Positions 8,304-17,544 are shown, counted from the stretch's first letter. The stretch: 45,112 bases of DNA from Alphaproteobacteria bacterium (GCA_028281925.1 JANQIX010000025.1:1-45112); one strand, 5' to 3'. Translations and numbers: made by a program. The notes: a model not told the origin generated them from the sequence alone.

Positions 8304-9848
8304 CTAGGGCCGCTTCTGGCCCATCAGCGACTGCTCCACGCGGCGCAGCACCTCAATGAGGCTCAACGACGGTGCCGGGCGCCGGCTCGCCGCCCGCATC
8401 TGTTCTGCCGCGTCCATCCGCTGCTTCACGATCCTCGCCAGCTCGTCAACGCGGCGGGGATTGCCCTCCACCAGGAGCCGCAAGCAGTCGACGTTGATGC
8501 GGATGACGGTGACATCGGTCTTGGCCGTGAACTGCAGAAAAGAGGGCTCGGCCGTCGTCATCGAGGCGATCCCGAAATACTCGCCGGGACAGAGCTGCTC
8601 GACGGGCTTCTCCGATCCGTCGGGCAGGACAACGCTCGATTGGACGACGCCGGTGAAGATGACGTCCACAGCATCGGCCACCGCACCTTCGGGCAGGATC
8701 ACGGCGCCCGCATCGAAGGTGAGATAACGGCTTGCCGCGGCAATCTTCTCAAGCTCTTCGTCCGACCACTCGTGGGTCACGTCCAGCCCCTTGAGCGCAA
8801 GCAGGATGTTCGGCGGTTCCGCCTGGGGTACGGTCGCCTTTCGGATATGCCATTCCTGGATGTCCGGCGCGATTTGGATGCCGGCGCTCTTCAGCGCGTA
8901 GTGCACCTCCCGGAACAGCTCTTCCCGGCCGGCGAACATGGCCGGATAGTTCCGGAAATGAACCCAAACCATGTAGGTGTAGGGCACTGTGGTGGCATCG
9001 TTCAGCCGTACCACGGGCAGGGGGTCCCGCAGCACATTGCTGCACCGCAAGGCCGCCTCCAACAGCAGTGCCTTTGCCATTCGCGGGTCGATCTCCGACG
9101 GAACCTTGATCAGGTACCAGGGGGCGTAGAGATGCGTGGGCCCGTGCAGGTTCTTGAAGCCCTGTCCGGCCAGTTCCCCGTTGGGAATCACAAGCGTGGC
9201 GTTGTCCCACGCCCTGAGCCGGGTCGCCCGCCAATTGATGTCGACCACCTGTCCAACGGACCCGTCGCGGAGTTCCAGCCAGTCGCCTGCGCGAAACGGC
9301 CGCTCGATGCTGAGCGCGATGCCTGAGAACAGGTCGCCGAGCGTCCGTTGCAGCGCGAAGCCGGCGAGCGCGGCGACCACGCCGGTCGAAACCCAGACAC
9401 CGGTGATCGAGTATCCGTGAGCATTGAGATAAATCGCGAGCCCGGCGACAAAGCACCCCGTATAGAACAGGCCGCGCAGCAGGCCCGGAACCCGGTCGGC
9501 CTCCTCATCCCGGGAAGGCGCCAGGAAGATGATGTCGATCGCGCGGGCCACCACCAGTGTGCCGACACCGTAGGTGGCTATCACGGTCATTGACCGCAGA
9601 TCGTCGTCCAGCCCTTCCGCACCGAGATACCGCGCGGCGACGCGAACGAGGCTGCCGAGAGCGATGACGGCAAGCGGGCCCAGAACCAGTTCGGCAATGG
9701 CCGTGATCCGGGGGAACATCGAGACGAACGGGCGGTCTCCGAGCTTCCGCGCCCCGATCATCAGGCCCACAAGGACGATGATGAGGGTTGCCGCCAGTTC
9801 CCAGTCGCGTTCGACGAGACGATCAAAGAGGTTGGGCATTGTATCCAT
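8304..9848 (-). CDS. MscS-like ion channel with C-terminal cyclic-nucleotide-binding-type domain
   Basis: About 514 aa from ATG 9848; a TTG at 9872 and an ATG at 9839 are alternative starts, and none has a strong ribosome binding site. Several N-terminal membrane helices precede the MscS core (pore helix with VVAALAGFALQRTLGDLFSGIAL, then the beta domain PFRAGDWLELRDGSVGQV and VIPNGELAGQGFKN). The C-terminal ~140 residues form a cNMP-binding fold. Fusions of this kind are known as bCNG channels, many of which respond poorly to tension. Here the usual FGE glutamate and the phosphate-binding arginine of the cassette are absent (FGIASMTTAEPSFLQ), so nucleotide binding is doubtful. Upstream of the ABC-F gene by 60 bases. 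Confidence 0.88.
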   Translation of the reverse strand: MDTMPNLFDRLVERDWELAATLIIVLVGLMIGARKLGDRPFVSMFPRITAIAELVLGPLAVIALGSLVRVAARYLGAEGLDDDLRSMTVIATYGVGTLVVARAIDIIFLAPSRDEEADRVPGLLRGLFYTGCFVAGLAIYLNAHGYSITGVWVSTGVVAALAGFALQRTLGDLFSGIALSIERPFRAGDWLELRDGSVGQVVDINWRATRLRAWDNATLVIPNGELAGQGFKNLHGPTHLYAPWYLIKVPSEIDPRMAKALLLEAALRCSNVLRDPLPVVRLNDATTVPYTYMVWVHFRNYPAMFAGREELFREVHYALKSAGIQIAPDIQEWHIRKATVPQAEPPNILLALKGLDVTHEWSDEELEKIAAASRYLTFDAGAVILPEGAVADAVDVIFTGVVQSSVVLPDGSEKPVEQLCPGEYFGIASMTTAEPSFLQFTAKTDVTVIRINVDCLRLLVEGNPRRVDELARIVKQRMDAAEQMRAASRRPAPSLSLIEVLRRVEQSLMGQKRP

Positions 9849-9972
9849 CAGTCTTCGGAGACCGGCCCGCAAGTGTTCCGGTTGGCCGGATACGGGAACT
9901 GATGCTCCACCGAATGCCGAAGATACCTGTTTTCAGTTCGGGAGGTGACCGCGACGCGATCCGGTGGCCGGA

Positions 9973-11253
9973 TCAGCCGGCCCAGGGCACCGACGAGATC
10001 ATGAAGCCGGCAACCCCCAATGCGGCCATGAGGCCGATCGTGGCCGCGAACAGCTTCACCATCGAGAATGGGCGATGGCCGTAGACCTTGCCGGTCCTGC
10101 CGTTGACCGAAAGCCGGTAGGTCTTGTTCTCGAAGGTGTAGTGGGTGATCCAGACCGGCACCAGGATGTGCTTGAAGGTCTCTTTGCTGTAGCGGGTCCG
10201 GCTTGAGGTGATTCGCTGGCGGTGGCCACCGATGTCCCTGCGGATCCAGTCGGCGATGACGGCGCGCATATAGTCTTGCGCCTTGGCAAAGCCCTCTTGC
10301 AGGCCGACGGTGTGGTTCTCAGCACGGAACCCGGCCAGGAATTCCGTCTGATAGGTCTCCAGCTCGCGCAGTGGCCAGGGGGCCAGGGCATCCTTGAATT
10401 CGGCGGACACGGACCGCGAGGCGGAGACGAGCACGTCGTCGAACGGGCCTTTCACATTCCCGCTGACCTTGCGCCACACGGTGCGGCGGTTCTTGCCGGA
10501 CCCGACCCGGGTGCCGCGCTGGCCGACATAGTCTGTGTCTGAATGCGCGTCATAGGTCCAGAAGGGCACATAGACGCCGTGGAAATGGTCGGCCTCGGCC
10601 TCTTTGGCGATGTCGTTCGGGGCGAACCGGCGCGATTTCAGCCAGTCCCGCATGGCGTCGTGTGCGCCGTCATGCGTCAGCGTGAAGGGCAGAACCGCCT
10701 GAGGGACGATCCGCCGCTGCAGTCGTGCGTCGCCGACGATGGCGACGTCGCAGAAGGGGCAGATGCGGGAATGCTCGTCGGGGTGAAACTCGACCGCAGC
10801 GCCGCAACCCTGGCAGTTCAGCGAGAGTGCCTCTTCCTGGGTCAGCGCGCCGGTGTCGGCGTCGAGATGGGCGTGATAGCAGTTTTCGAACTGGGCGGCG
10901 GCATCGTCCACATGGGGCACCGGCGTGACGCTGTCGCAATGGCCGCAGCGCATGGACTCGGTGCCGGGATCGAAGCGCAGATCGGCGCCGCAGCTGGCAC
11001 AGGCGAACTGTCGGCGAGACCATTGCTCGTCCTCCGCCTCTTCTTTGGCGGCACGCCGCCGTTCGGCCCGCGCCCGGAGAGGCCGGAACCGGGTCCCCGC
11101 CGACGGGTCCGGGTCGTCCGACTGATCCGGCGCGTCGGGTGGCGCAGTCGCGGCCATTGGCACAGGGCCGTCGGGCAACGGCGGTGGGACGGGCGGCGGG
11201 GCTGCGGCGGCGACCCCCGCCGCGTCTTCCCGCGATTGCGATCCGCCACTCAA
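9973..11253 (-). CDS. Uncharacterised membrane-anchored protein with two zinc ribbons
   Basis: I cannot give a function. From a TTG at 11253 that overlaps the upstream stop (TTGA), the product is 426 aa; the start is an inference, and ATG at residue 33 is an alternative. After a Pro/Ala/Asp-rich, probably disordered N-terminus come two CxxC-x(14)-CxxC zinc ribbons: C85/C88 with C103/C106, and C147/C150 with C165/C168. A mixed region follows with VYVPFWTYDA and HILVPVWITHYTFENKTYRLSVNGRTGKVYG segments, then one C-terminal membrane helix (about 398-418) ending near the C-terminus. Such proteins are sometimes labelled as helicase or primosomal proteins because of the ribbon, but no helicase motif is visible. 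Translationally coupled to the next gene upstream. Confidence 0.75.
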   Translation of the reverse strand: MSGGSQSREDAAGVAAAAPPPVPPPLPDGPVPMAATAPPDAPDQSDDPDPSAGTRFRPLRARAERRRAAKEEAEDEQWSRRQFACASCGADLRFDPGTESMRCGHCDSVTPVPHVDDAAAQFENCYHAHLDADTGALTQEEALSLNCQGCGAAVEFHPDEHSRICPFCDVAIVGDARLQRRIVPQAVLPFTLTHDGAHDAMRDWLKSRRFAPNDIAKEAEADHFHGVYVPFWTYDAHSDTDYVGQRGTRVGSGKNRRTVWRKVSGNVKGPFDDVLVSASRSVSAEFKDALAPWPLRELETYQTEFLAGFRAENHTVGLQEGFAKAQDYMRAVIADWIRRDIGGHRQRITSSRTRYSKETFKHILVPVWITHYTFENKTYRLSVNGRTGKVYGHRPFSMVKLFAATIGLMAALGVAGFMISSVPWAG

Positions 11254-11633
11254 TTGTCGCCCAGCTCCGCAAGAATGTGCAGCACCACCTCTAGCCGCAC
11301 GATGAGGGCGGCGAAGGCGAAGCCCGCATCTTGGAACCAGTACCAGTCGATGAAGAAACTCCAGGCGAGCACGACCACGAGCGACCACAACCCGGCGCGC
11401 ACGAACCCGCCGAGGCGGGTGCGTTTGGTAAGGCTGTCGCCCTTGAATTCGTAATGGCCTTCCAGTGCGAGGGTCAGCGTGCGGACGGCATAGACGCCCG
11501 TGACCGCACATACGGCGGCCACGACAAATGCCGACACGGCGAAGGTGATGAGCTCGGACGTGGGCACGGGATTCCGATAGACTGGTAACAGTTCACCAGC
11601 ATACGATGGTCCGGCCTGGACAGCCACGGGCAT
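11250..11633 (-). CDS. Small unrecognised membrane protein
   Basis: Product of 127 aa if started at ATG 11633; a GTG about 22 codons further in (PTSELITF) would also fit and would give a more compact protein. Two or three hydrophobic segments (about residues 28-50, 80-95 and 102-118) are separated by a basic loop (YEFKGDSLTKRTRLGG). No family recognised. Its stop overlaps the probable start of the zinc-ribbon gene, so the two are likely made together and may form one membrane complex. It diverges from ndk. Confidence 0.6.
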   Translation of the reverse strand: MPVAVQAGPSYAGELLPVYRNPVPTSELITFAVSAFVVAAVCAVTGVYAVRTLTLALEGHYEFKGDSLTKRTRLGGFVRAGLWSLVVVLAWSFFIDWYWFQDAGFAFAALIVRLEVVLHILAELGDN

Positions 11634-11730
11634 TATGGGTCCGCGGGACAATTCCCGGCTGGCGGAAGCCGAGCGCCCCGGCCGCAAATGTCTGGCAGCA
11701 GACGGTTTTCCGCCGGTCGAGTCCTGGCGG

Positions 11731-11759
11731 TTGCTCCGCATGATCTTCGCGTCTATAAG
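11731..11759 (+). promoter_or_regulatory. Probable sigma-70-type promoter of ndk
   Basis: TTGCTC at 11731-11736 and TATAAG at 11754-11759 are separated by 17 bases. The predicted transcript start is near 11766, giving a leader of about 38 bases to the ndk ATG. Confidence 0.5.
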
Positions 11760-11803
11760 GCCGCGTTTCCGACCCCCTCACAGTCTCAGACCAAGGAAGC
11801 GTC

Positions 11804-12226
11804 ATGGCCGTGGAACGGACATTGTCGATCATCAAGCCCGACGCAACGCGCCGGAATTTGACGGGTGAGATCAACGCCCGCCTGGAAAAGGCCGGACTGC
11901 GGATCGTGGCCCAGAAGCGGGTCATGCTGACCCGGCATCTTGCCGAGAGGTTCTATGAGGTCCATGCGGAGCGGGCGTTCTACGACGATCTCTGCACCTT
12001 CATGACGTCCGGACCGGTGGTGGTGCAGGTGCTCGAAGGCGAAGACGCCATCGCGCGCAACCGCGAGACCATGGGCGCGACCAATCCCGCCAATGCCGCT
12101 CCGGGCACCATCCGGCACGATTTCGCGGAATCCATTGAAGCGAATTCAGTGCACGGGTCCGATGCACCGGAGACGGCCGAGCGCGAAATCGCCTTCTTCT
12201 TCAGCGGCATGGAAATCGTCGGCTGA
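11804..12226 (+). CDS. ndk: Nucleoside diphosphate kinase
   Basis: Transfers the gamma phosphate from ATP to nucleoside diphosphates through a phospho-histidine, balancing NTP and dNTP pools. The product is 140 aa, the standard length. The catalytic histidine is H117 in SVHGSD; the nucleotide-site residues of the opening TLSIIKPDA and of RETMGATNP are intact. A clear AAGGA ribosome site lies 6 bases before ATG 11804. It is monocistronic by appearance and followed by a GC hairpin at 12250-12271. Confidence 0.97.
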   Translation: MAVERTLSIIKPDATRRNLTGEINARLEKAGLRIVAQKRVMLTRHLAERFYEVHAERAFYDDLCTFMTSGPVVVQVLEGEDAIARNRETMGATNPANAAPGTIRHDFAESIEANSVHGSDAPETAEREIAFFFSGMEIVG

Positions 12227-12249
12227 TCAGCGGTCAGCCGGCTTGAGAA

Positions 12250-12271
12250 GGGCCGTCACGATCGACGGCCC
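12250..12271. terminator. Hairpin between convergent ndk and oxidase-subunit genes
   Basis: A perfect 8-bp stem, GGGCCGTC (12250-12257) with GACGGCCC (12264-12271), around a 6-base loop. It lies 23 bases after the ndk stop and 76 bases from the stop of the convergent small gene, so it could stop transcription from either side. There is no T-tract, so intrinsic termination is uncertain. Confidence 0.45.
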
Positions 12272-12347
12272 ATCCATGGTTCCCATTCCCGTCTGAGAGA
12301 TCGGCGGCCGACCTTGCCTGGCCGGTGCCGCCCGGCGGATGTCGTTC

Positions 12348-12491
12348 CTAAAGCAGGAACAGCGCCATGCCGATCAGCACCAGCGCTATGCCGACGATCG
12401 AATAGGTGCTCCACCTGACGAACGCGCCGTACATAGCGGTGCGCGAGGCGACAATCTCCTCGTCCGGAACCTGGCCGCCCTGGCTGTCCAT
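12348..12491 (-). CDS. aa3-type cytochrome c oxidase subunit IV (small membrane protein)
   Basis: Hand translation of the minus strand gives a 47-residue protein opening MDSQGGQVPDEEIVAS, with one membrane helix (about residues 30-47). An acidic N-terminus, an aromatic Tyr-x2-Phe (MYGAFVRW) just before the helix, and an ending of the type IGMALFLL match the bacterial aa3-oxidase subunit IV family (COX4_pro_2), whose members are 40-60 aa. GGGGA lies 8 bases before ATG 12491; an in-frame ATG at 12506 would add five residues. The oxidase core genes are not in the window, so its partner is encoded elsewhere. It is downstream of purN by 88 bases on the same strand. Confidence 0.75.
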   Translation of the reverse strand: MDSQGGQVPDEEIVASRTAMYGAFVRWSTYSIVGIALVLIGMALFLL

Positions 12492-12594
12492 CGCCGTTGT
12501 CCCCATAGCACTGCAACCCGCTCCAACTGCTGCCCTGACTTAGGGGCAACCCCAGGGCGATACAAGCATTTTCGCGGCTGAACGCCGCGTGCGA

Positions 12595-13245
12595 CTAGGC
12601 CGCAGGATTGATCGGCCTCCCTTCGGGGGCGATGCTGTCGGCCACGATAACGCGGTTGTCGCGCACACTCAGGCGCCCGCTGGCAGCCCAGGCGAGCGCC
12701 AATGGGAAGATCCGGTGCTCGACACCAAGCACGCGCCCGCCCAGGCTCCCGGGGTCGTCATTCGGGAGGATCGGCACGACGCCCTGGATAATGATCGGGC
12801 CGTCGTCCATCTCCGGCCGGACGAAATGGACGGTGCAGCCCGTGAAGCGAACGCCTGCGGCCAGTACGCGCTCGTGTGTATTGAGGCCGCGGAAGGCCGG
12901 CAGCAGCGAGGGATGGATGTTGAGGATCCGATCCTGCCATCTGTGGGAGAACGCGCTGCCCAACAGCCGCATGAACCCGGCAAGGCAGATCAGGTCGGCC
13001 CCAGCATCGACGATCGCGGCTTCAAGGGCGTCATCGAAGCTGTCGCGGTCGGCGAAGCCGCGGTGGTCGATGACGGCGTGCACGATCCCGGCATCGCGCG
13101 CGTAATCCAGCCCGCCCGCATCCGCGCGATTGGAGATGACCAGTGCAATCTCCGCCGGATAGTCGGGGGCAGCGGCGGCGTCGATCAGAGCCTTCAGATT
13201 GCTACCGCGGCCCGAGATCAGCACCGCGACCTTTACGCGGGCCAT
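12595..13245 (-). CDS. purN: Phosphoribosylglycinamide formyltransferase PurN
   Basis: Third step of purine synthesis: transfers a formyl group from 10-formyl-tetrahydrofolate to GAR. The product is 216 aa. The phosphate-binding SGRGSN is at residues 11-16; the catalytic triad equivalents are N109, H111 ([13 protein letters not shown]) and D147. The start codon at 13245 lies inside the end of purM (13-base overlap), so purM and purN are translationally coupled. The two enzymes act close together in the pathway. Confidence 0.96.
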   Translation of the reverse strand: MARVKVAVLISGRGSNLKALIDAAAAPDYPAEIALVISNRADAGGLDYARDAGIVHAVIDHRGFADRDSFDDALEAAIVDAGADLICLAGFMRLLGSAFSHRWQDRILNIHPSLLPAFRGLNTHERVLAAGVRFTGCTVHFVRPEMDDGPIIIQGVVPILPNDDPGSLGGRVLGVEHRIFPLALAWAASGRLSVRDNRVIVADSIAPEGRPINPAA

Positions 13246-14330
13246 GCCGTGTCCGCCCCCGCTAGCTCCACGCCAGGCGCGCCCGGGGCCGCTGCGACCG
13301 TTCCGACCCGCGCCACGGTCTCGCCGTCTTGCGTCATGGCGGAAGCGGCTTCCGCAGCCTTCTCCGGCGCAACGATCGCCACCATGCCGAGCCCCATGTT
13401 GAAGGTCGTGGCAAGCTGGCGCGGCGTCATGGCCGAGATGGAAATCAGCCAGGCGAAGACCGGTGGCAACCGCCAGGACTGTAGATCCAGTGTCACCGAG
13501 AGGCCGTCCGGCAGGATCCGCGGAACATTCTCCACCAGGCCGCCGCCGGTGATATGGGCTAGACCCTTGACCAGACCACTGCGGACCGCCGGAAGGACCC
13601 CGGCGGCGTAGATTCGCGTGGGCGTCATCAAGATCTCAGCCAGCGGACGCTGTGGATCGAACGGTGCCGGGGCGCTGATGTCGAGCCCCCTGTCGTCGAC
13701 CAGCTTGCGCACCAGCGAGAAGCCGTTGGAATGAATGCCCGTGGAGGCGAGCCCCAGGACCACGTCGCCGGCCTGGATGTCAGCGCCGGTCAACAGCCCG
13801 CCGCGCTCTGCCGCACCGACCGCGAAGCCGGCAAGATCGTAGTCACCGGCTGCGTACATGCCGGGCATCTCTGCCGTTTCGCCGCCGATCAAGGCACAGC
13901 CCGCCTGCCGGCATCCGGCCGCAATGCCGGCCACCACCCGTTCGGCCACGGCCGTGTCCAGCTTGCCGGTGGCGAAGTAGTCGAGGAAGAACAGCGGCTC
14001 CGCGCCCTGGACCACGAGGTCGTTCACGCACATGGCGACGAGGTCGATGCCGACCCCGTCATGCAGGCCGGAGGCGATTGCCAGTTTGAGCTTCGTGCCG
14101 ACCCCGTCGGTCGCCGCCACCAGGATCGGGTCCCGATAGCCCGAGTCGCGGAGATCGAACAGGCCCCCGAACCCGCCAAGCCCGCCCATGCAGCCCGGCC
14201 GGCTGGTGGAGTGAGCCAACGGCTTGATGGCGTCGACCAGCGATGCGCCTGCCGCAATATCGACACCGGCACGCCGGTAGGGTTCGCTGTCAGCGCCGCT
14301 GTCCACGGCGCGTTGCTCAGGGGTGCTCAT
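13233..14330 (-). CDS. purM: Phosphoribosylformylglycinamidine cyclo-ligase PurM
   Basis: AIR synthetase, the fifth step of purine synthesis: ATP-dependent closure of the imidazole ring. The product is 365 aa. Family motifs are present: [11 protein letters not shown] at the N-terminus, the ATP/substrate loop [12 protein letters not shown], the [17 protein letters not shown] segment, [11 protein letters not shown] and the [15 protein letters not shown] segment. First gene of purM-purN. It diverges from the DUF2066 gene with 67 bases between start codons. Confidence 0.96.
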   Translation of the reverse strand: MSTPEQRAVDSGADSEPYRRAGVDIAAGASLVDAIKPLAHSTSRPGCMGGLGGFGGLFDLRDSGYRDPILVAATDGVGTKLKLAIASGLHDGVGIDLVAMCVNDLVVQGAEPLFFLDYFATGKLDTAVAERVVAGIAAGCRQAGCALIGGETAEMPGMYAAGDYDLAGFAVGAAERGGLLTGADIQAGDVVLGLASTGIHSNGFSLVRKLVDDRGLDISAPAPFDPQRPLAEILMTPTRIYAAGVLPAVRSGLVKGLAHITGGGLVENVPRILPDGLSVTLDLQSWRLPPVFAWLISISAMTPRQLATTFNMGLGMVAIVAPEKAAEAASAMTQDGETVARVGTVAAAPGAPGVELAGADTAWPA

Positions 14331-14397
14331 GGCAAGGGTGGAATCGCTCGTCTATAGTTGTGGCGCGAACACTAGACGAATGCGCGGGAGAATGCGA

Positions 14398-15627
14398 ATG
14401 GGCCTCTGCCGGAGCCGGGCGATCGGGGCCATGGCCGTCATTGCCGCCTGGCTGCTTGCGGCTGCGGTGGCGGGCGGGACCGGCCCAGCCTTGGGGCAGG
14501 ATGGCGGCGTAGCTGCCAATGACCCCTACACCGTCTCTGAGATCCAGGTGGATGTGGAGGCGGGGGATCGGGCGGCAGCCCGTGACCAGGCGTTCTCGCA
14601 AGGTCAGGCCGAGGCTCTTGAGGTCCTGTTCGGACGGCTGGGCGTGGCAGACCAGGTGTCCGCTGCGGCGCTGACCCCGGCGGAGCAGGCGAGCCTGCTG
14701 TTGAGCATGCGGGTGCTGGAGGAAAGGACGGCGCCACAGCGCTATATCGGGCGTCTGGCCTATACATTCCGGCCCGAATCGGTTCGTGCGTTCCTGCGCG
14801 ATCGTGGGATCGCTTATGTCGAGCCCGCGGCCGTTTCTCCGGCGGAGCCGGCCGATCCCGGAGTCGAGGCAGCGCCGGAGCCCTCCGACGAACCTGCCGA
14901 CGAGGCGACGGATGCCCGCACGGGCCCCCCCGTGATCGTGCCGGTTTGGCAAGACGGCGTCATCGTGCGGCTGTGGGACAGCCCAAACCCCTGGTTCGAT
15001 GCGTGGCTGAACGTGGAGCGGGAGGAAGATGGGCCGGCCTTTCAGATCCCCTTCGGTGATCTTGAGGATGTGGGGGCTTTGACACCGGACCAGGCGCTGT
15101 CGGGTAACGAGGCGGCGCTGGAGGCCCTTGCCGAGCGCTATCGGGCCTCAGCTGCTCTGGTGGCCCTGGCCGAAGCCGAGGGTGATGTGCTTGCGGTGAC
15201 GCTGATCGAACCGGGCCCGACCGATCCGCTTCGGGAACGGTTCTCGATCGCCGGCGATCCATCGAACCCCGACCTGTTGCGGGAGGCGACGGCCGGCGTG
15301 CTGCGGCGCCTTGGCGGTGAGGCGGAGGAAAGTGCAGAGCCTGCGGAACCGGCGGCCCGCTTGATGCCGATCGGCCCGGAAACGGCGGGGACGCGGATGG
15401 CGGTCCGTGTCATCCTTGGGCAGCCGCGCGACTGGTATGTGATTCGTGAGCGGCTGGCGACCAACCCGGCCGTCAGCGGCGCCAGTGTCCGCCGTCTGTC
15501 CACCGGGGTCGTGGAAATCGAGCTTGCCTTCCTGGGCGGCGAATTCGAGCTGGCGCAGTCGCTTGCCGAACAGGGGCTGGTTCTGACCTCCGGCGGCTTC
15601 GGCTCCCAGCTTATGCTGGCGCAATAG
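14398..15627 (+). CDS. DUF2066 domain exported protein, function unknown
   Basis: About 409 aa from ATG 14398. This start is chosen because GGGAG lies 7 bases upstream and because the product then begins with a signal peptide (basic MGLCRSRAIG, then a hydrophobic run ending near GPALGQ). Earlier in-frame ATGs overlap purM or lack a ribosome site. The mature protein resembles the DUF2066 family (YTVSEIQVDVEAGDRAAARDQAFSQGQ near the start), with an Ala/Pro/Glu-rich insert around residues 145-180. No biochemical role is known to me. It is usually found just before an AI-2E permease and a DnaA-like gene, as here. Confidence 0.75.
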   Translation: MGLCRSRAIGAMAVIAAWLLAAAVAGGTGPALGQDGGVAANDPYTVSEIQVDVEAGDRAAARDQAFSQGQAEALEVLFGRLGVADQVSAAALTPAEQASLLLSMRVLEERTAPQRYIGRLAYTFRPESVRAFLRDRGIAYVEPAAVSPAEPADPGVEAAPEPSDEPADEATDARTGPPVIVPVWQDGVIVRLWDSPNPWFDAWLNVEREEDGPAFQIPFGDLEDVGALTPDQALSGNEAALEALAERYRASAALVALAEAEGDVLAVTLIEPGPTDPLRERFSIAGDPSNPDLLREATAGVLRRLGGEAEESAEPAEPAARLMPIGPETAGTRMAVRVILGQPRDWYVIRERLATNPAVSGASVRRLSTGVVEIELAFLGGEFELAQSLAEQGLVLTSGGFGSQLMLAQ

Positions 15628-15660
15628 GCGGCGGCATCTCAGGCAAACGCGGCGGGACCC

Positions 15661-16833
15661 ATGGCCGAGCGTGCACCTTGGCGATTCTGGCTGATTGGGC
15701 TTGGGATCCTGATCCTGGTCCTGTGGGCCCTGAAGGGCATGCTGGCGCCATTCCTGGCCGGCATGGCGATCGCCTATCTTCTCGACCCATTGGCCGATCG
15801 GCTGGAGCGGGTGAAGCTGCCGCGCTGGGCCGCAACGACGGTGGTGCTGCTGGCCTTTGCCTTCGCCTTCGTTCTCGTGTTGCTGGTTCTGGTGCCAGTT
15901 GTCGAGCGTCAGATCGCAGCCTTCGTCAATGACTGGCCTCAGTATTGGGCGGGGCTCCAGGAGCGAATTGCGCCGCTGTTGGAGCGCATGACGGCGATCG
16001 TAGGCCAGCAGGACGTGCAAGACCTGCAGTCGCTGTTGGGGCAGTTCGGCGGCGACGCCATGAGCTGGGCCCGAGCCGCATTGGCAGGCATCTGGCGCAG
16101 TGGTGCCGCAGTGGTCGATCTGTTGTCATTGCTGGTGATCACACCCGTCGTCGCCTTCTATCTGCTGCGCGACTGGGACCGGATGGTGGCAAGGATCGAT
16201 GCCTATCTTCCGCGGGCTTACGCGCCGACGATCCGCGCGCTGGTCCGGCAGGTGGATGCCACCTTGTCGTCTTTCATCCGTGGGCAGGGCACGGTGTGCC
16301 TGATCCTCGGCGTGTTCTACGCCGTGGCGCTTTCGATTGCCGGCCTCAACTTCGCCGTTCTCGTCGGCCTCGGCTCCGGCCTGCTGTCGTTTATTCCGTT
16401 TGTCGGCTCCATCGGTGGGTTCCTGATTTCCAGCGCAATCGCTCTGGTGCAGTTCGAAGAGTGGACCCCCCGGATCGTCGTGATGGCCATCTTCATCTTC
16501 GGCCAGGCGGTGGAAGGCAATGTGCTGACGCCGAAGCTGGTGGGGGGCAGCGTCGGGCTCCATCCGGTCTGGGTGATGTTCGCCCTTTTGGCCGGTGGCA
16601 GTCTGTTCGGCTTCACCGGTGTGCTGCTGGCCGTTCCGGTCGCGGCGGTGATCGGCGTGCTGGTCCGCTTCGGACTGGATCGATACCGGGGCAGCGACTA
16701 TTTCCAGGGCAGGACCACGGAAGTTGGAGCGTCGGAACCGAGCATTCCCTCTGACGCTTCGCCGGGCGATGAGGGGCCGGCCGGTGACACGCTGACCGAC
16801 GACGGCCCGGCAGAGAGCGGCACAAAGCCATGA
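15661..16833 (+). CDS. AI-2E family transporter (PerM-like)
   Basis: Integral membrane protein of 390 aa with about seven or eight hydrophobic segments. The family pattern is clear: paired N-terminal helices (WLIGLGILILVLWAL, MLAPFLAGMAIAYLLDPL), a long helical middle part, and C-terminal helices with SFIPFVGSIGGFL and GNVLTPKLVGGSVGLHPVWVMFALLAGG. Members export varied small molecules or ions, so the substrate cannot be named. The last 50 residues are acidic and probably disordered. Its stop overlaps the hdaA start by 4 bases (ATGA), so the two are coupled. Confidence 0.88.
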   Translation: MAERAPWRFWLIGLGILILVLWALKGMLAPFLAGMAIAYLLDPLADRLERVKLPRWAATTVVLLAFAFAFVLVLLVLVPVVERQIAAFVNDWPQYWAGLQERIAPLLERMTAIVGQQDVQDLQSLLGQFGGDAMSWARAALAGIWRSGAAVVDLLSLLVITPVVAFYLLRDWDRMVARIDAYLPRAYAPTIRALVRQVDATLSSFIRGQGTVCLILGVFYAVALSIAGLNFAVLVGLGSGLLSFIPFVGSIGGFLISSAIALVQFEEWTPRIVVMAIFIFGQAVEGNVLTPKLVGGSVGLHPVWVMFALLAGGSLFGFTGVLLAVPVAAVIGVLVRFGLDRYRGSDYFQGRTTEVGASEPSIPSDASPGDEGPAGDTLTDDGPAESGTKP

Positions 16834-17522
16834 GACGGCAGCTGCCCCTGCAGTTTGGCGATTGGCAGTCCTTCGCGCCGGAAGACTTCCTGGTCACCGA
16901 CAGTAACCGACAGGCCTTCGCCTGGGTCGAACGATGGCCGGAGTGGCCAGGGCCAGTGCTTGGGATCCACGGTCCGCCCGGTGCCGGCAAGACGCATCTT
17001 GCCGAAGTCTGGTGCCGGCGTGCTGGGGCACGGCGCTTCACCGCTAGCGATCTTGCGAAGGGCCCTGATCAATGGTTGGACAGTGCGGCGGGCTGCGTAG
17101 CGGTGGATGATGCGGACTGCGTTGTTGGGAGTGCGGAGTCGGAGCAGCTGCTGCTGCATCTCTACAACCAGATCGCCGAGAGGCGTGGGTTTCTGGTCTT
17201 CACGTCGTGCGAGCCGCCCATGCGCTGGGGGCTTGGGCTGGCCGATCTGGCGTCGCGCCTCAACGCTGCCCCTGCCGCATTGCTGACGCCGCCGGACGAC
17301 GACCTGCTGGCCGTGGTGCTGGCCAAGCTGTTCGCCGACAAGCAGCTTCGCGTGCCCGGTGACGTGATCGGCTATCTGACACAGCGGATGGAGCGCAGCT
17401 TTGTGGCGGCAAGGCAGATCGTTGCCGAAATCGACGCCCTGAGCCTTGACCATCGCCGGTCCATCACGCTCAGCTTCGTGCGCAAACATTGGCGGCCTGC
17501 GGGCGCGGAAATCGCCGGCTGA
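16830..17522 (+). CDS. hdaA: DnaA-related regulator HdaA (Hda homologue)
   Basis: Regulator of replication initiation: with the loaded beta clamp it stimulates ATP hydrolysis by DnaA. The product is 230 aa, the size of Hda proteins, and lacks the DnaA DNA-binding domain. The clamp-binding motif QLPLQF is at residues 4-9, Walker A GPPGAGKT at 48-55, Walker B VAVDDAD near 90-96, and a sensor-2 arginine region (MERSFVAARQIV) near 190. The Walker A is intact, so ADP binding is plausible. Coupled to the AI-2E permease; converges on sixA with a 22-base gap. Confidence 0.9.
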   Translation: MRRQLPLQFGDWQSFAPEDFLVTDSNRQAFAWVERWPEWPGPVLGIHGPPGAGKTHLAEVWCRRAGARRFTASDLAKGPDQWLDSAAGCVAVDDADCVVGSAESEQLLLHLYNQIAERRGFLVFTSCEPPMRWGLGLADLASRLNAAPAALLTPPDDDLLAVVLAKLFADKQLRVPGDVIGYLTQRMERSFVAARQIVAEIDALSLDHRRSITLSFVRKHWRPAGAEIAG

Positions 17523-17544
17523 TATCGGTCGTCCGCCGCTGCCG

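Noticed and set aside
12507..12594. Terminator hairpin CGCGGC/GCCGCG after purN
   Set aside because: In the direction of purN the stem is followed by A residues rather than T, so it does not fit an intrinsic terminator.
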